Assembly (NCBI GenBank): GCA_963772845.1
Contig: CAVYYW010000017.1
Span: forward strand, 1-64,000
Reading direction: 5' to 3'
From: CAVYYW01 sp963772845
Lineage (GTDB): Bacteria > Bacillota > Bacilli > Bacillales > Sporolactobacillaceae
DNA length: 64,000 bases
Shown here: positions 18,994-26,923 of the stretch, in pieces
Numbering within the stretch: the stretch's first letter is position 1
Layout: every line of letters begins with the position of its first letter
Notes under the pieces: generated by a model
What the model was told of the DNA's origin: nothing
Databases searched by the model: none
What the model saw: only the letters and a program-made list of their open reading frames with translations
Program-made: the position numbers and the translations under genes

Positions 18994-20742
18994 TCAATCC
19001 TCTAATTGTTGAACTTGGAATAGTTCATAATAGCTGCCTCGTTTTTTCATTAATTCATGATGTGTTCCAATTTCAGTTATTTTACCTCTTTCGATAAGCA
19101 CGATTCGATCGGCGTGAGTAATCGTTGCTAGCCTATGAGCAATAATAAATGTTGTTCTCTCACGGGCTAAATCTTCCAAGGCTTCCTGAATCAGATGTTC
19201 GCTTTCTAAATCGAGTGCAGAAGTAGCTTCATCCAGTACAAGCAGCGGTGGATTTTTTAGAAAGACTCTCGCAATGGAGAGACGCTGTTTTTGGCCTCCG
19301 GAAAGCTTAATACCACGTTCACCAATTTGTGTATCGTATCCATTTGACAGGTCGGAAATAAAATCGTGAGCGTTGGCTGCTTTTGCGGCCCTAAGCACTT
19401 CATCATCTGTAGCATCAGGTTTACCCATTTTAATATTATTTTTTACTGTGTCACTAAATAATATAGTATCTTGAAGCACCATTCCGATTTTGTCACGCAG
19501 GCTTCTGACTTCAAAGCTTCTGATATCATTGCCGTCAATTTCAATCGCTCCGCTCGACACGTCATAGAACCTCGGGATTAAACTGACTAGTGTAGACTTT
19601 CCTCCACCACTCATTCCGACAAACGCAATCGTTTCGCCCTGCTTCACATCAAGACTGATATTTGAAAGGGCAGGTTGTTTCTCATCATGATAATAGAAAG
19701 AAACATCCCGGAAATGAACATCTCCCTTAACACTTTTAAGCGGAACAGCGTCATCTGCATTTTTAATATCATATTCTTCATCCATGAATTCAAATACCCG
19801 GTCCATCGACGCTAACGCCTGGGTAAGTGTTGTCGAGGAATTGACAAGCCGTCGCAGCGGTTCATACAGTCTCTCCATGTAACCAAAAAAGGCAACGACT
19901 GTTCCGATTTGGGTGATGTTGCCAATTACCACAAGATACGCCCCTAAACCAATAACAAGCAGCGGAGCAACATCCGTGAGTGTATTAACAACCGCAAAGG
20001 TCTTTGCATTCCAGGATGTGTGATCGAGTGCTCTCTGCAGGAAATTACTGTTTCTCTTAGCAAACCGTTCCTGCTCCACATCTTCTATCGCAAAGCTTTT
20101 TATAACATTCATTCCCTGGACACGTTCATGAAGATGGCCTTGGACTTCGGCTAAAGCTTGTGACCTGTTTCGTGTCAGGTTTCTGAGTTTGGAATAAAAG
20201 ATTTTGATGGCGATCCCGTAAAAAGGAAACATTACAATAGAGACAAGAGCTAAAATCCAGTTCATCCAGAACATAATTATAAGAGCGATACTAATCGTAA
20301 TCATATCGAGCCATATATTCATGAGGCCTGTCATGACAAAGGCTTTCGTTTGTTCAACATCATTAATAATTCTTGAGATAACTTCACCAGATTTAATACT
20401 CGTATAAAATTTCAGGCTCAGCTTCTGCAGATGAGCAAATAACCGGTCCCTAATGTCATACAGTATTTTGTTGCCTGTCCACTGCGCGAAATATTGTCTG
20501 TAGTATTCAATCGGCGGACGAATCACGACAAAAATAAAAAAAGCGCCTCCAATTACATAGAGAAGCCTTTTAAGCTTTTCACTATCTGATAAGGAAGTAT
20601 TGATGACATCATCAATCACATACTTCAAAATTAATGGCAGCAAAAGTGGAATGCCAAATTTCAAAATACCAACAAAGACCGTCAACGTTATTTGTTTATA
20701 ATATGGTCTTACAAATTTCATGTATCTTTTTATACTATCCAG
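18994..20742 (-). CDS. ygaD: ABC exporter YgaD (membrane plus ATPase half-transporter)
   Basis: A half-size multidrug-type exporter, working as a dimer. Six membrane helices (about residues 20-310) precede an ATPase with Walker A GMSGGGKST, signature LSGGQKQR and LLVLDEATSALD. The ATG at 20719-20721 has no ribosome binding site. Seven codons upstream, in frame, a CTG at 20742 sits five bases after GGTGAG and adds LDSIKRY, which resembles the usual N-terminus of this family, so I propose a rare CTG start (582 residues). The shorter form would be 575. The gene follows ygaC closely, as in B. subtilis. Confidence 0.9.
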   Translation of the reverse strand: MDSIKRYMKFVRPYYKQITLTVFVGILKFGIPLLLPLILKYVIDDVINTSLSDSEKLKRLLYVIGGAFFIFVVIRPPIEYYRQYFAQWTGNKILYDIRDRLFAHLQKLSLKFYTSIKSGEVISRIINDVEQTKAFVMTGLMNIWLDMITISIALIIMFWMNWILALVSIVMFPFYGIAIKIFYSKLRNLTRNRSQALAEVQGHLHERVQGMNVIKSFAIEDVEQERFAKRNSNFLQRALDHTSWNAKTFAVVNTLTDVAPLLVIGLGAYLVVIGNITQIGTVVAFFGYMERLYEPLRRLVNSSTTLTQALASMDRVFEFMDEEYDIKNADDAVPLKSVKGDVHFRDVSFYYHDEKQPALSNISLDVKQGETIAFVGMSGGGKSTLVSLIPRFYDVSSGAIEIDGNDIRSFEVRSLRDKIGMVLQDTILFSDTVKNNIKMGKPDATDDEVLRAAKAANAHDFISDLSNGYDTQIGERGIKLSGGQKQRLSIARVFLKNPPLLVLDEATSALDLESEHLIQEALEDLARERTTFIIAHRLATITHADRIVLIERGKITEIGTHHELMKKRGSYYELFQVQQLED

Positions 20743-20752
20743 TTCATCTCAC

Positions 20753-21283
20753 CTACTTCTTCATGCTGTTATACGTATCATACCATTCTTGTACAAATTC
20801 GCGGTCGAATGGCCCCTTTTTGGATTTTATCCAGTCAATCAGCTCCTGGACATGGTTTCTAAGAATGTTATCCAGTTTCTTGGGATAATTCATTTTTCGT
20901 TTATGAAGCGAATATTCATCTTCATCCAAGAGCTTAAAGGAGTTGTCCGGAAACACCTTTATGTCCAGATCATAATCAATATATTTAAGTGCTTCATCGT
21001 CAAAAGTTACCGGGGATCCCAAGTTACAGTAATAGTATATGCCGTCCCGTCTAATCATACAGATGATATTAAACCATTCCTCTGTACTGAAGTACGTAAT
21101 TGCAGGCTCCTTTGTGAACCATTTTCGCCCATCTGACTCAATGACGGATGTCCGATCATTCGCACCAATAATCGTATTCGATCCGCTTTGTAAAACCTTT
21201 GTCGATTCCCATACCCGGTGCAGTGAGCCATCGTGCTTATAGCTTTGTATCTGAATGGATTCTCCAATCTGTGGATATCGCAT
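20753..21283 (-). CDS. ygaC: nucleoside tri/diphosphatase-like protein YgaC (DUF402)
   Basis: A 176-residue DUF402 protein, the same length as B. subtilis YgaC. The family includes the S. aureus nucleoside tri- and diphosphatase Ntdp. Conserved Asp/Glu/Tyr-rich segments YYYCNLGSP, YIDYDLDIKV and DEDEY in the middle form the likely metal and phosphate site. I choose the ATG at 21283 because AAGGAG is eight bases upstream; the longer frame from 21301 has no support. It lies ten bp before the proposed ygaD start, so the two are probably one operon. Confidence 0.92.
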   Translation of the reverse strand: MRYPQIGESIQIQSYKHDGSLHRVWESTKVLQSGSNTIIGANDRTSVIESDGRKWFTKEPAITYFSTEEWFNIICMIRRDGIYYYCNLGSPVTFDDEALKYIDYDLDIKVFPDNSFKLLDEDEYSLHKRKMNYPKKLDNILRNHVQELIDWIKSKKGPFDREFVQEWYDTYNSMKK

Positions 21284-21390
21284 GAATGCTCTCCTTCCCA
21301 TAATGGTTATCGCTCATATGTAAGTTATTATACCTGTATATGTTGTAAAATTAAAAGAATATGATTAAATATATGTGTTAAATACAATAA

Positions 21391-21431
21391 GAGGAAAAGA
21401 CACCCTGCCCATTTTCAGGGCAGAGTGTCTT
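21391..21431 (-). terminator. terminator after sspE
   Basis: On the minus strand AAGACACTCTGCCC pairs with GGGCAGGGTGTCTT around TGAAAAT, followed by TTCCTCTT. It ends the monocistronic spore-protein transcript. Confidence 0.88.
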
Positions 21432-21444
21432 CGTGTAGGGTGAA

Positions 21445-21630
21445 TTACTTTTGGTTTTGGCCTTTTTTCTGTTGAGACTGCTGATTTTGCTGACGTACAG
21501 ATTGTGCATCAGTTTCAGTTGCAAACTCTGCTTTGTATTGACCAGTTTGGTTTTTACCAGCAGATTTTGCATTTTGTTGTCTCACCTGACCTGCGTTTGT
21601 TCCAGCTTGAGCTTTTTTGCGCTTATCCAA
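21445..21630 (-). CDS. sspE: gamma-type small acid-soluble spore protein, TTG start
   Basis: A 61-residue, Gln/Asn/Lys/Ala-rich protein with no hydrophobic core, stored in the spore as an amino-acid reserve and degraded by the Gpr protease on germination. The FATETDAQ segment resembles the Gpr cleavage site (FA-S/T-E) of the family. The start is TTG at 21630: GGAGGTGAT lies four bases upstream, while the in-frame ATG at 21645 overlaps that same site and cannot use it. Only one repeat unit with one cleavage site is present, fewer than in B. subtilis SspE (84 residues). Expected to be sigma-G controlled. Confidence 0.93.
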   Translation of the reverse strand: MDKRKKAQAGTNAGQVRQQNAKSAGKNQTGQYKAEFATETDAQSVRQQNQQSQQKKGQNQK

Positions 21631-21708
21631 GGGTATCACCTCCACAATAATTAATTTAACCCGTTTTAAATTAATTATGTGCGGAAGGAAAAATTTTTTT
21701 TGAGTTTT

Positions 21709-22788
21709 TTAAAGGGATTTTATATGATGCTTTATTTTTTGATGTGGTACTGGAAATGGAAGCAAATCCAATTCATCCGGGCAGACCCATCGGAAATTTC
21801 CTTTAGGTAAAGATGAACCCATTTCAGATACAGAATGATACACGTTTAAATCCCACTTAAGATGGGAAAACGTATGAGTAATATGCAATTTAGCATCGGA
21901 CACGCTTTCTATTGCACAAAGCTCAGCAAGAAACGTGTTTTTTAAATCGTTTTTCTCAATTTCCTGATCGTCTTGCACAGGAATCATCGGAAATTCATAT
22001 AAATTAGCTAACAGCCCTGTATCCTTTCTTTTATGAATCAGATATTGTCCTTTTGAGTTAACGACCATGATGACAGCGTAATGAAGTTTTTGGACTTTAG
22101 CTTTTTTACCTTTAACAGGGTATTCATTCGTTGCTCCTTCGGCATATGCGTAGCAGAATTTAGCAACTGGACATTCTTTGCATTTCGGTCGTTTTGGGCG
22201 GCAGATCAGGGCCCCAAGCTCCATAAGACCTTGATTAAAAGCAGATGCGGCATCCTCTGGAATTAATTGATACAGAATAGATTCGAAATGCTTTCTTGTT
22301 TTGGCTTTGGCAATATCATCTTCAATTAACAAGACTCTTGAAAGCACCCGCATAACGTTTCCATCAACGGCTGGCTCTGCCTGTCCGAAAGCAATGCTCA
22401 ATATCGCGCCGGCAGTATATGGACCTACGCCTTTCAAAGATAGGATCTCTCGGCGATTTTCAGGAACTTTTCCATCATACTGTTCGACAACTTCCCGGAC
22501 ACCCTGCTGAAGGTTTCTTGCTCGTGAATAATAGCCAAGTCCTTCCCATTGTTTAAGAACACTGTCTTCATCGGCATTGGCTAAATCGACAGGATCCGGA
22601 AAGTTGTGGATGAAGGATTCATAATACGGAATCACTGTATCCACTTGAGTCTGTTGAAGCATCACTTCTGATATCCAGATATAATAAGGATTTTTTGTTC
22701 TTCTCCATGGCAAGTCTCTGTGGTTTTCCACGAACCACCTCACAAGACTTTGGGAAAATAATCTTGGGTCTATTTTTTCAATATGATT
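21709..22788 (-). CDS. mutY: A/G-specific adenine DNA glycosylase MutY
   Basis: Removes adenine mispaired with 8-oxoguanine in base-excision repair. The helix-hairpin-helix (LKGVGPYTAG, about 112-121), the catalytic Asp in AVDGNVMRV and the [4Fe-4S] cysteines (CRPKRPKC-KEC-PVAKFC pattern, C-X6-C-X2-C-X5-C) are all present, followed by a C-terminal NUDIX-like domain that recognises 8-oxoG. I choose GTG at 22788, nine bases after GGAGG, giving 359 residues; the ATG 39 bases upstream lacks a ribosome binding site. Divergent from yfhP, as in B. subtilis. Confidence 0.95.
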   Translation of the reverse strand, partial: NHIEKIDPRLFSQSLVRWFVENHRDLPWRRTKNPYYIWISEVMLQQTQVDTVIPYYESFIHNFPDPVDLANADEDSVLKQWEGLGYYSRARNLQQGVREVVEQYDGKVPENRREILSLKGVGPYTAGAILSIAFGQAEPAVDGNVMRVLSRVLLIEDDIAKAKTRKHFESILYQLIPEDAASAFNQGLMELGALICRPKRPKCKECPVAKFCYAYAEGATNEYPVKGKKAKVQKLHYAVIMVVNSKGQYLIHKRKDTGLLANLYEFPMIPVQDDQEIEKNDLKNTFLAELCAIESVSDAKLHITHTFSHLKWDLNVYHSVSEMGSSLPKGNFRWVCPDELDLLPFPVPHQKIKHHIKSL

Positions 22789-22958
22789 CACAGATTGTTT
22801 CCTCCATATTTTACGTAAATAATACATTGAATAAGCATTTTAAATTATCGCAGACTGGCATTAACAAAAAAACACGTACTGCTGGCAGGGAAATGCTCAA
22901 GCTAAAATGGCACTTGCAGAAGCGTTTCTCACCAGTCTAATAAAGGAGGCATCCGCCA

Positions 22959-23948
22959 ATGGACACAGCAACACATGTGGTAATGGGCGTTGGTCTTGCA
23001 GGTATAGCCGCAATTGACCCAGTTATCGCCCACGATCCTGTCACAGCACAAGCTGTTTTTATTGGTGTGGTTGGCGGCTCACTCATTCCGGATATTGATA
23101 CCGTATTAAAGCTTAGGAATAACGCTGTCTACATTAGAAACCACCGGGGAATTACCCACTCACTTCCGGCAACTCTCGCATGGCCGGTTATCATTAGTAT
23201 TATTTTAATGATCTTTATGAATCAGGCCAATTTTCTTCATTTGTTGCTCTGGACTTTTATTGGTGTATTTATGCATGTGTTTGTCGACATATTTAACGCT
23301 TATGGCACTCAGGCACTTGGACCACTCTCCTATAAATGGATAGCGTTAGGTGTTATTAATATCTTTGATCCGTTTATATTCAGCTTGCATATTGCAGGAT
23401 TTATACTCTGGTTTCTATTCGGCAGCCCAGCAGTAATTTTTATAAGCATCTATATTTTGCTGTTCTTTTATTATTTATGGAGGATTTATGCCCATCACCG
23501 TGTTGTAAAGCGGGTAAAGGCTATGCTTCCTGATGCCTGGCACGTGTACTTATCCCCAACAATGAGATGGTCGAATTATCACTTATCTGTAAAAGGCATC
23601 GATTTTCTCTACGTTGGTGAAGTCACTGGCGATGCGATCAGCATCATTGACACTTTTGAGCGCATCCCTGTGGCTGATACCGATATTATAAGAACAGCCA
23701 AAAAAGATAAAAATCTTGCTGCATTTCTATCTTTTTCTCCTATATATACTTGGTCTGTCAATCCTTTTGAAGGCGGCTATGAGGTAAGGTTTACAGATCT
23801 TCGCTATTTATCAAAAGACCATTACCCGTTTGTAGCTGCAGTCTGGATCTCTGAAGAAAGAGAAATTATCAGTTCCTTCACTGGGTGGGTTTACAGTGAG
23901 GAAAAATTAAGAAAAAAATTAATACCGTTTAATGGAAAGGAAGCTTGA
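22959..23948 (+). CDS. yfhP: membrane-bound metal-dependent hydrolase YfhP
   Basis: A 329-residue protein of the YdjM/DUF457 membrane-hydrolase family. An N-terminal domain with four to five membrane helices contains the His/Asp motif set (THVVMG at 5-10, IPDID near 48, NHRGITHSLP near 63, HVFVDIFN near 110) that likely binds metal; the C-terminal 130 residues are soluble. In B. subtilis YfhP is described as affecting yfhQ/fabL-region expression, but its reaction is not known. AAAGGAGG precedes the ATG. A strong terminator follows. Confidence 0.9.
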   Translation: MDTATHVVMGVGLAGIAAIDPVIAHDPVTAQAVFIGVVGGSLIPDIDTVLKLRNNAVYIRNHRGITHSLPATLAWPVIISIILMIFMNQANFLHLLLWTFIGVFMHVFVDIFNAYGTQALGPLSYKWIALGVINIFDPFIFSLHIAGFILWFLFGSPAVIFISIYILLFFYYLWRIYAHHRVVKRVKAMLPDAWHVYLSPTMRWSNYHLSVKGIDFLYVGEVTGDAISIIDTFERIPVADTDIIRTAKKDKNLAAFLSFSPIYTWSVNPFEGGYEVRFTDLRYLSKDHYPFVAAVWISEEREIISSFTGWVYSEEKLRKKLIPFNGKEA

Positions 23949-23952
23949 CTGA

Positions 23953-23993
23953 GCCGCCATGTATTCTTCAGAGACTAAAGAATACATGGCGGC
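23953..23993 (+). terminator. terminator after yfhP
   Basis: GCCGCCATGTATTCTT and AAGAATACATGGCGGC form a perfect 16-bp stem just after the yfhP stop, followed by TTCACTTTTC. Its right arm overlaps the first unit of the 124-bp tandem repeat. Confidence 0.88.
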
Positions 23994-24372
23994 TTCACTT
24001 TTCTTTTTGTCTAGTTACGCCGCACAGCTCCTCGGGATCACTTCGCTATTCCTGCAAAAGTGAAAGAGCCACTTTTTCGTAATACCTCCAGTGCCTTTCG
24101 GAGCTGACATGTGCGGCTTCACTTTTCTTTTTGTCTAGTTGCGCCGCACAGCTCCTCGGGATCACTTCGCTATTCCTGCAAAAGTGAAAGGGCCACTTTT
24201 TCGTAATACCTCCAGTGCCTTTCGGAGCTGACATGTGCGGCTTCACTTTTCTTTTTGTCTAGTTGCGGTTGCCAGCCCTTCGGATCCTTCGCTTTCCATT
24301 CAGAGGAAAAGAGCTCCTCTTTATGGAAACCTCCAGGCTCTTTCAGGGCTAAGCAGGCAACCTTCACTTTTC
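23989..24372. repeat. tandem repeat of 124-bp units, two near-identical plus one diverged
   Basis: Units start at 23989, 24113 and 24237 (identical GCGGCTTC starts, exactly 124 bp apart). The first two differ at only a few bases; the third is about one third diverged after TTTTGTCTAGTTGCGG. Each unit holds TCCTCGGGATCACTTCGC and CCTCCAGTGCCTTTCGGAGC, which can pair in part to form a hairpin. The array fills the whole gap between the convergent yfhP and yfhH genes. Similar GTCTAG-type intergenic repeats are common in Bacillaceae; no coding function is evident. Confidence 0.9.
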
Positions 24373-24675
24373 TTTTAAAATAGAGATTGGGAATGCTTCG
24401 AGTTCTCCGTTTCCGTTTCTCCATCCCCATGCAAAAATTCCATTCATATAGGAAATTTCAAACGCATTTTCAGGGTCTCCATTTAGAAAATAAACCTCAC
24501 CCGGCTTATAGTTATCCGGATTTAATAAGTAAGCCTCTGCCATCATCATTTTTCTTTCATGCACGGCTACCTCATTTATCATTGATAATTGCTCTGCCTT
24601 TTGTGCTTTTACTTTAAGATCAGCAATTTCCTGTTTTAATTCATATTCGCTTAACTGACTGTATCGTGATTCCAT
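24364..24675 (-). CDS. yfhH: YfhH family protein (DUF1811)
   Basis: A 103-residue protein matching B. subtilis YfhH in length, neighbours (recX upstream, yfhP downstream) and pattern: an N-terminal helical hairpin (ELKQEIADLKVKAQKAEQ, about 12-29) followed by a small beta domain with the AYLLNPDNYKPGE segment (about 50-62), resembling an SH3-like fold. No enzyme motif is visible and the function is unknown. GGAGG precedes the ATG. The C-terminus overlaps the end of the tandem repeat array by nine bases, so the final residues may be repeat-derived. Confidence 0.9.
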   Translation of the reverse strand: MESRYSQLSEYELKQEIADLKVKAQKAEQLSMINEVAVHERKMMMAEAYLLNPDNYKPGEVYFLNGDPENAFEISYMNGIFAWGWRNGNGELEAFPISILKEK

Positions 24676-24743
24676 AATAATATAGCCTCCTTTATTTCCG
24701 TTACTATTATAAGGGATATCGTCAATTGGTGAAATGTCGCCTG

Positions 24744-25547
24744 TTAATTGCTTTCATCGATAAACCTCTGAATGAGTTCGCCGGAAAAACCTTTCCGGTA
24801 TAAATACTGCTTCGTTTTCTGAGAAGCTTCACGCTGCTCAAGATTACGATATTTACGTACTGCTTTTTCCCCTTGGTATTGGACAGCTTCCCATTCCTCA
24901 TCATGAGAAAGATCTTCCATATTGTTTAGAATTTCTTTATTAATATCCTGTGGGTAACCCCGTTGCATTAATAGCCTTAAGATGCGTTCATGTTCTTCTC
25001 GTTTTGACCGTTTCGATACAGCGGACCCTGTCTTTTTTGAAATATACTTCTCAGCATTTTCATATTGCTTGTCCCAGGTATATTGCATTAGCGCTTTTTC
25101 AATGGTGTTCTTATCTACTCCTAAATCGTTAAGCTCTTTTTTCACCATTTGAGGACCTTTAGTACTTAGATTTATTCTCGTTCGAACAAATGCCATCGCA
25201 AATTCAGGATCATTCAAAAGTTTTTCCTCCTCGAGCCTACTTAATATACGTTCAATCGGTGCTTCGCTGAATTCTTTCTTAAGCAAATACCGTTTCATTT
25301 CGAGCTTTGTTCTCATTCTGTATGATAAATAATTGATGGCTTGAAGGTATATTTTCCAAGTATCTGCCTCGGTGTGTATGGCTTTGGCATCTTCTTCAGA
25401 TATCTCAAGACCCTTTCTTAAAGCGAACTTTACGATCACATCTTCATGAGCCTGAAAATCTGTTATATTTCCTTCCTCATCCTGAAGACTGATTTCAAAC
25501 TGTGAAGCATCTTTTGGATGAACACGGATACTTTCGATTCTATACAT
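24744..25547 (-). CDS. recX: recombination regulator RecX
   Basis: A 267-residue regulator that binds RecA filaments and modulates recombination. Three RecX three-helix repeats are visible from about residue 60: YLSYRMRTKLEMKRYL, PEFAMAFVRTRINLSTKGP, and the C-terminal ILRLLMQRGYPQDI and TKQYLYRKGFSGELIQRFI. An extra N-terminal beta region, as in other Bacillus RecX, precedes them. I use the ATG at 25547, eight bases after GAGGTG; a GTG three codons upstream overlaps that site. Divergent from yfhF, as in B. subtilis. Confidence 0.94.
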   Translation of the reverse strand: MYRIESIRVHPKDASQFEISLQDEEGNITDFQAHEDVIVKFALRKGLEISEEDAKAIHTEADTWKIYLQAINYLSYRMRTKLEMKRYLLKKEFSEAPIERILSRLEEEKLLNDPEFAMAFVRTRINLSTKGPQMVKKELNDLGVDKNTIEKALMQYTWDKQYENAEKYISKKTGSAVSKRSKREEHERILRLLMQRGYPQDINKEILNNMEDLSHDEEWEAVQYQGEKAVRKYRNLEQREASQKTKQYLYRKGFSGELIQRFIDESN

Positions 25548-25649
25548 GTGCCTCACCTCACTTATATACTTTTACAATTCTATAAAAACGGGAAGTCTCT
25601 TAATAATAACTTATACCATATAATAAAACAGATAAAAGGAGAAACCCCT

Positions 25650-26564
25650 ATGAACATTCTTATTACCGGAGGCACAGGCTTTGTTGGCAAGCACCTCACC
25701 AGACTGCTGACTGAGCAGCAGCACGATGTCTACATTTTAACCCGCCACAAGCCTGAATCCCAGGATGAACCTTCTGTTCACTATGTAGAGTGGCTGAATG
25801 ATACCAGTGATCCTCTTTCTGAGCTGCCCCATATTGAGATGGTTTACAACCTGGCTGGCGCCTCTATTAATGGGGGAAGATGGACCTCAAAACAGAAAGA
25901 AAAAATTCTCCAAAGCCGTCTGAACGCAACCCATACCCTTATCAAAATGTTTAAAGAAATGCCTCATAAGCCCTCTGTACTTGTCAACGCTTCTGCAGTG
26001 GGTTACTACGGAACCTCTGAAAAAAGGGTTTTTACGGAAATAGCCAGCTATGATCCTAAAGAATTTCTTGCGGACGTTTCCCATCAGTGGGAGCAGGCAG
26101 CCTTAAAAGCTGAAACGATGAATATCCGGACAGTGCTGGTCAGGTTTGGCATCGTTCTTGGTGAAGAGAATGGCGTACTCCCAAGAATGCTCCTTCCCTA
26201 CAAATTTTATTGCGGAGGTACCATTGGTTCTGGGGATCAGTGGATGTCTTGGATTCATATAAATGACCTGTGCCGTTTGCTTTATTTTACAGCTGAACAC
26301 CAATCCATTGCTGGTCCGGTCAACGCAACGGCTCCCTTCCCGGTAACCATGAAAACATTCGGTGAAACCCTTGGAGAAGTATTAGGAAAACCACACTGGC
26401 TCAAAGTGCCTTCCTTTGTCATAAAAATTGCGCTTGGGGAAATGAGCAGTCTGTTGCTGGAGGGCCAAAATGTCATTCCGAAGAAAGCTTCTGAAGGTGG
26501 ATTTACCTTCCAATATCCGAGATTGGACAACGCTTTAGCAAGCCTCCTTAAACCTGTTGAATAA
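25650..26564 (+). CDS. yfhF: NAD(P)-dependent epimerase YfhF (TIGR01777, SDR39U1-like)
   Basis: A 304-residue extended-SDR protein. The N-terminal GGTGFVGKHL (about 7-16) is the NAD(P) binding loop; NLAGASINGGRW and the YYGTS segment (active-site Tyr region near 120) are typical of the TIGR01777 subfamily, whose members include E. coli YfcH and cell-division-inhibitor-like SulA homologs. The substrate is not known. AAAGGAG precedes the ATG at 25650; longer frames have no support. No clear terminator follows. Confidence 0.92.
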   Translation: MNILITGGTGFVGKHLTRLLTEQQHDVYILTRHKPESQDEPSVHYVEWLNDTSDPLSELPHIEMVYNLAGASINGGRWTSKQKEKILQSRLNATHTLIKMFKEMPHKPSVLVNASAVGYYGTSEKRVFTEIASYDPKEFLADVSHQWEQAALKAETMNIRTVLVRFGIVLGEENGVLPRMLLPYKFYCGGTIGSGDQWMSWIHINDLCRLLYFTAEHQSIAGPVNATAPFPVTMKTFGETLGEVLGKPHWLKVPSFVIKIALGEMSSLLLEGQNVIPKKASEGGFTFQYPRLDNALASLLKPVE

Positions 26565-26670
26565 CTCTTGAAAAGGGCATTTGGCGGGGTTTTACTCACC
26601 TCTGAAAATAATGTCGAAATATTTATATAAAATTAACAAAAAGTATATTTTCTTTTACCTAAAAATCGAT

Positions 26671-26707
26671 TATACTTATCTCGATTTCAACTCATTATCA
26701 TATGATA
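26671..26707 (+). promoter_or_regulatory. possible -10 and operator palindrome of the GNAT leader
   Basis: TATACT at 26671-26676 could be a -10 element; the -35 at the right distance (TTTTCT, 26648-26653) is poor. Twenty bases downstream lies a perfect 12-bp palindrome TATCATATGATA (26696-26707), near or just after the expected transcript start, where a dimeric repressor could bind. The evidence is sequence pattern only. Confidence 0.4.
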
Positions 26708-26719
26708 TACATGTAAGCA

Positions 26720-26910
26720 CAGCTACAGTTTAAGACCGGCAGCTGCGAAGAGAAGGAAAAATGCAATCATGATATTGAGATGAAGCAGAGACAACTTCAT
26801 ACGGGAAGGCAATTGGGTGCGCCACCAAAATTCCATTTGGTCCTAGTGGGTTCGATTCCCACCCCGAAAAACTGATTGGAACATTCAACGAGCGGTTAAA
26901 ACCGCTTATC
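26720..26910 (+). ncRNA. structured leader with a tRNA-like fold upstream of the GNAT gene
   Basis: The leader can form four elements in order: CAGCT/AGCTG (26720-26745); ATGAAG/CTTCAT (26780-26800); a tRNA-like fold 26802-26866; and AGCGGT-TAAA-ACCGCT (26891-26906) just before GGGAGG. The tRNA-like part has acceptor CGGG/CCCG (4 bp only), D-arm GGC-(10-base loop with GGG)-GCC, anticodon-like ACCAAA/TTTGGT with loop ATTCCA, a four- to five-base variable region, and a fully canonical T-arm GTGGG-TTCGATT-CCCAC. There is no CCA end and outer acceptor pairs are missing, so it is not a normal tRNA gene. It may be a cis-acting mimic, a separate small RNA related to the B. cereus tRNA-Other, or a decayed tRNA. 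Confidence 0.55.
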
Positions 26911-26923
26911 GGGAGGTATTAAG

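Noticed and set aside
26780..26875. 31-codon open frame as leader peptide
   Set aside because: It has no good ribosome binding site; kept only as a remark because it overlaps the tRNA-like fold.
26802..26877. Functional tRNA gene
   Set aside because: Only four acceptor pairs, no CCA or proper discriminator end and a non-standard anticodon loop; a normal tRNA is unlikely.
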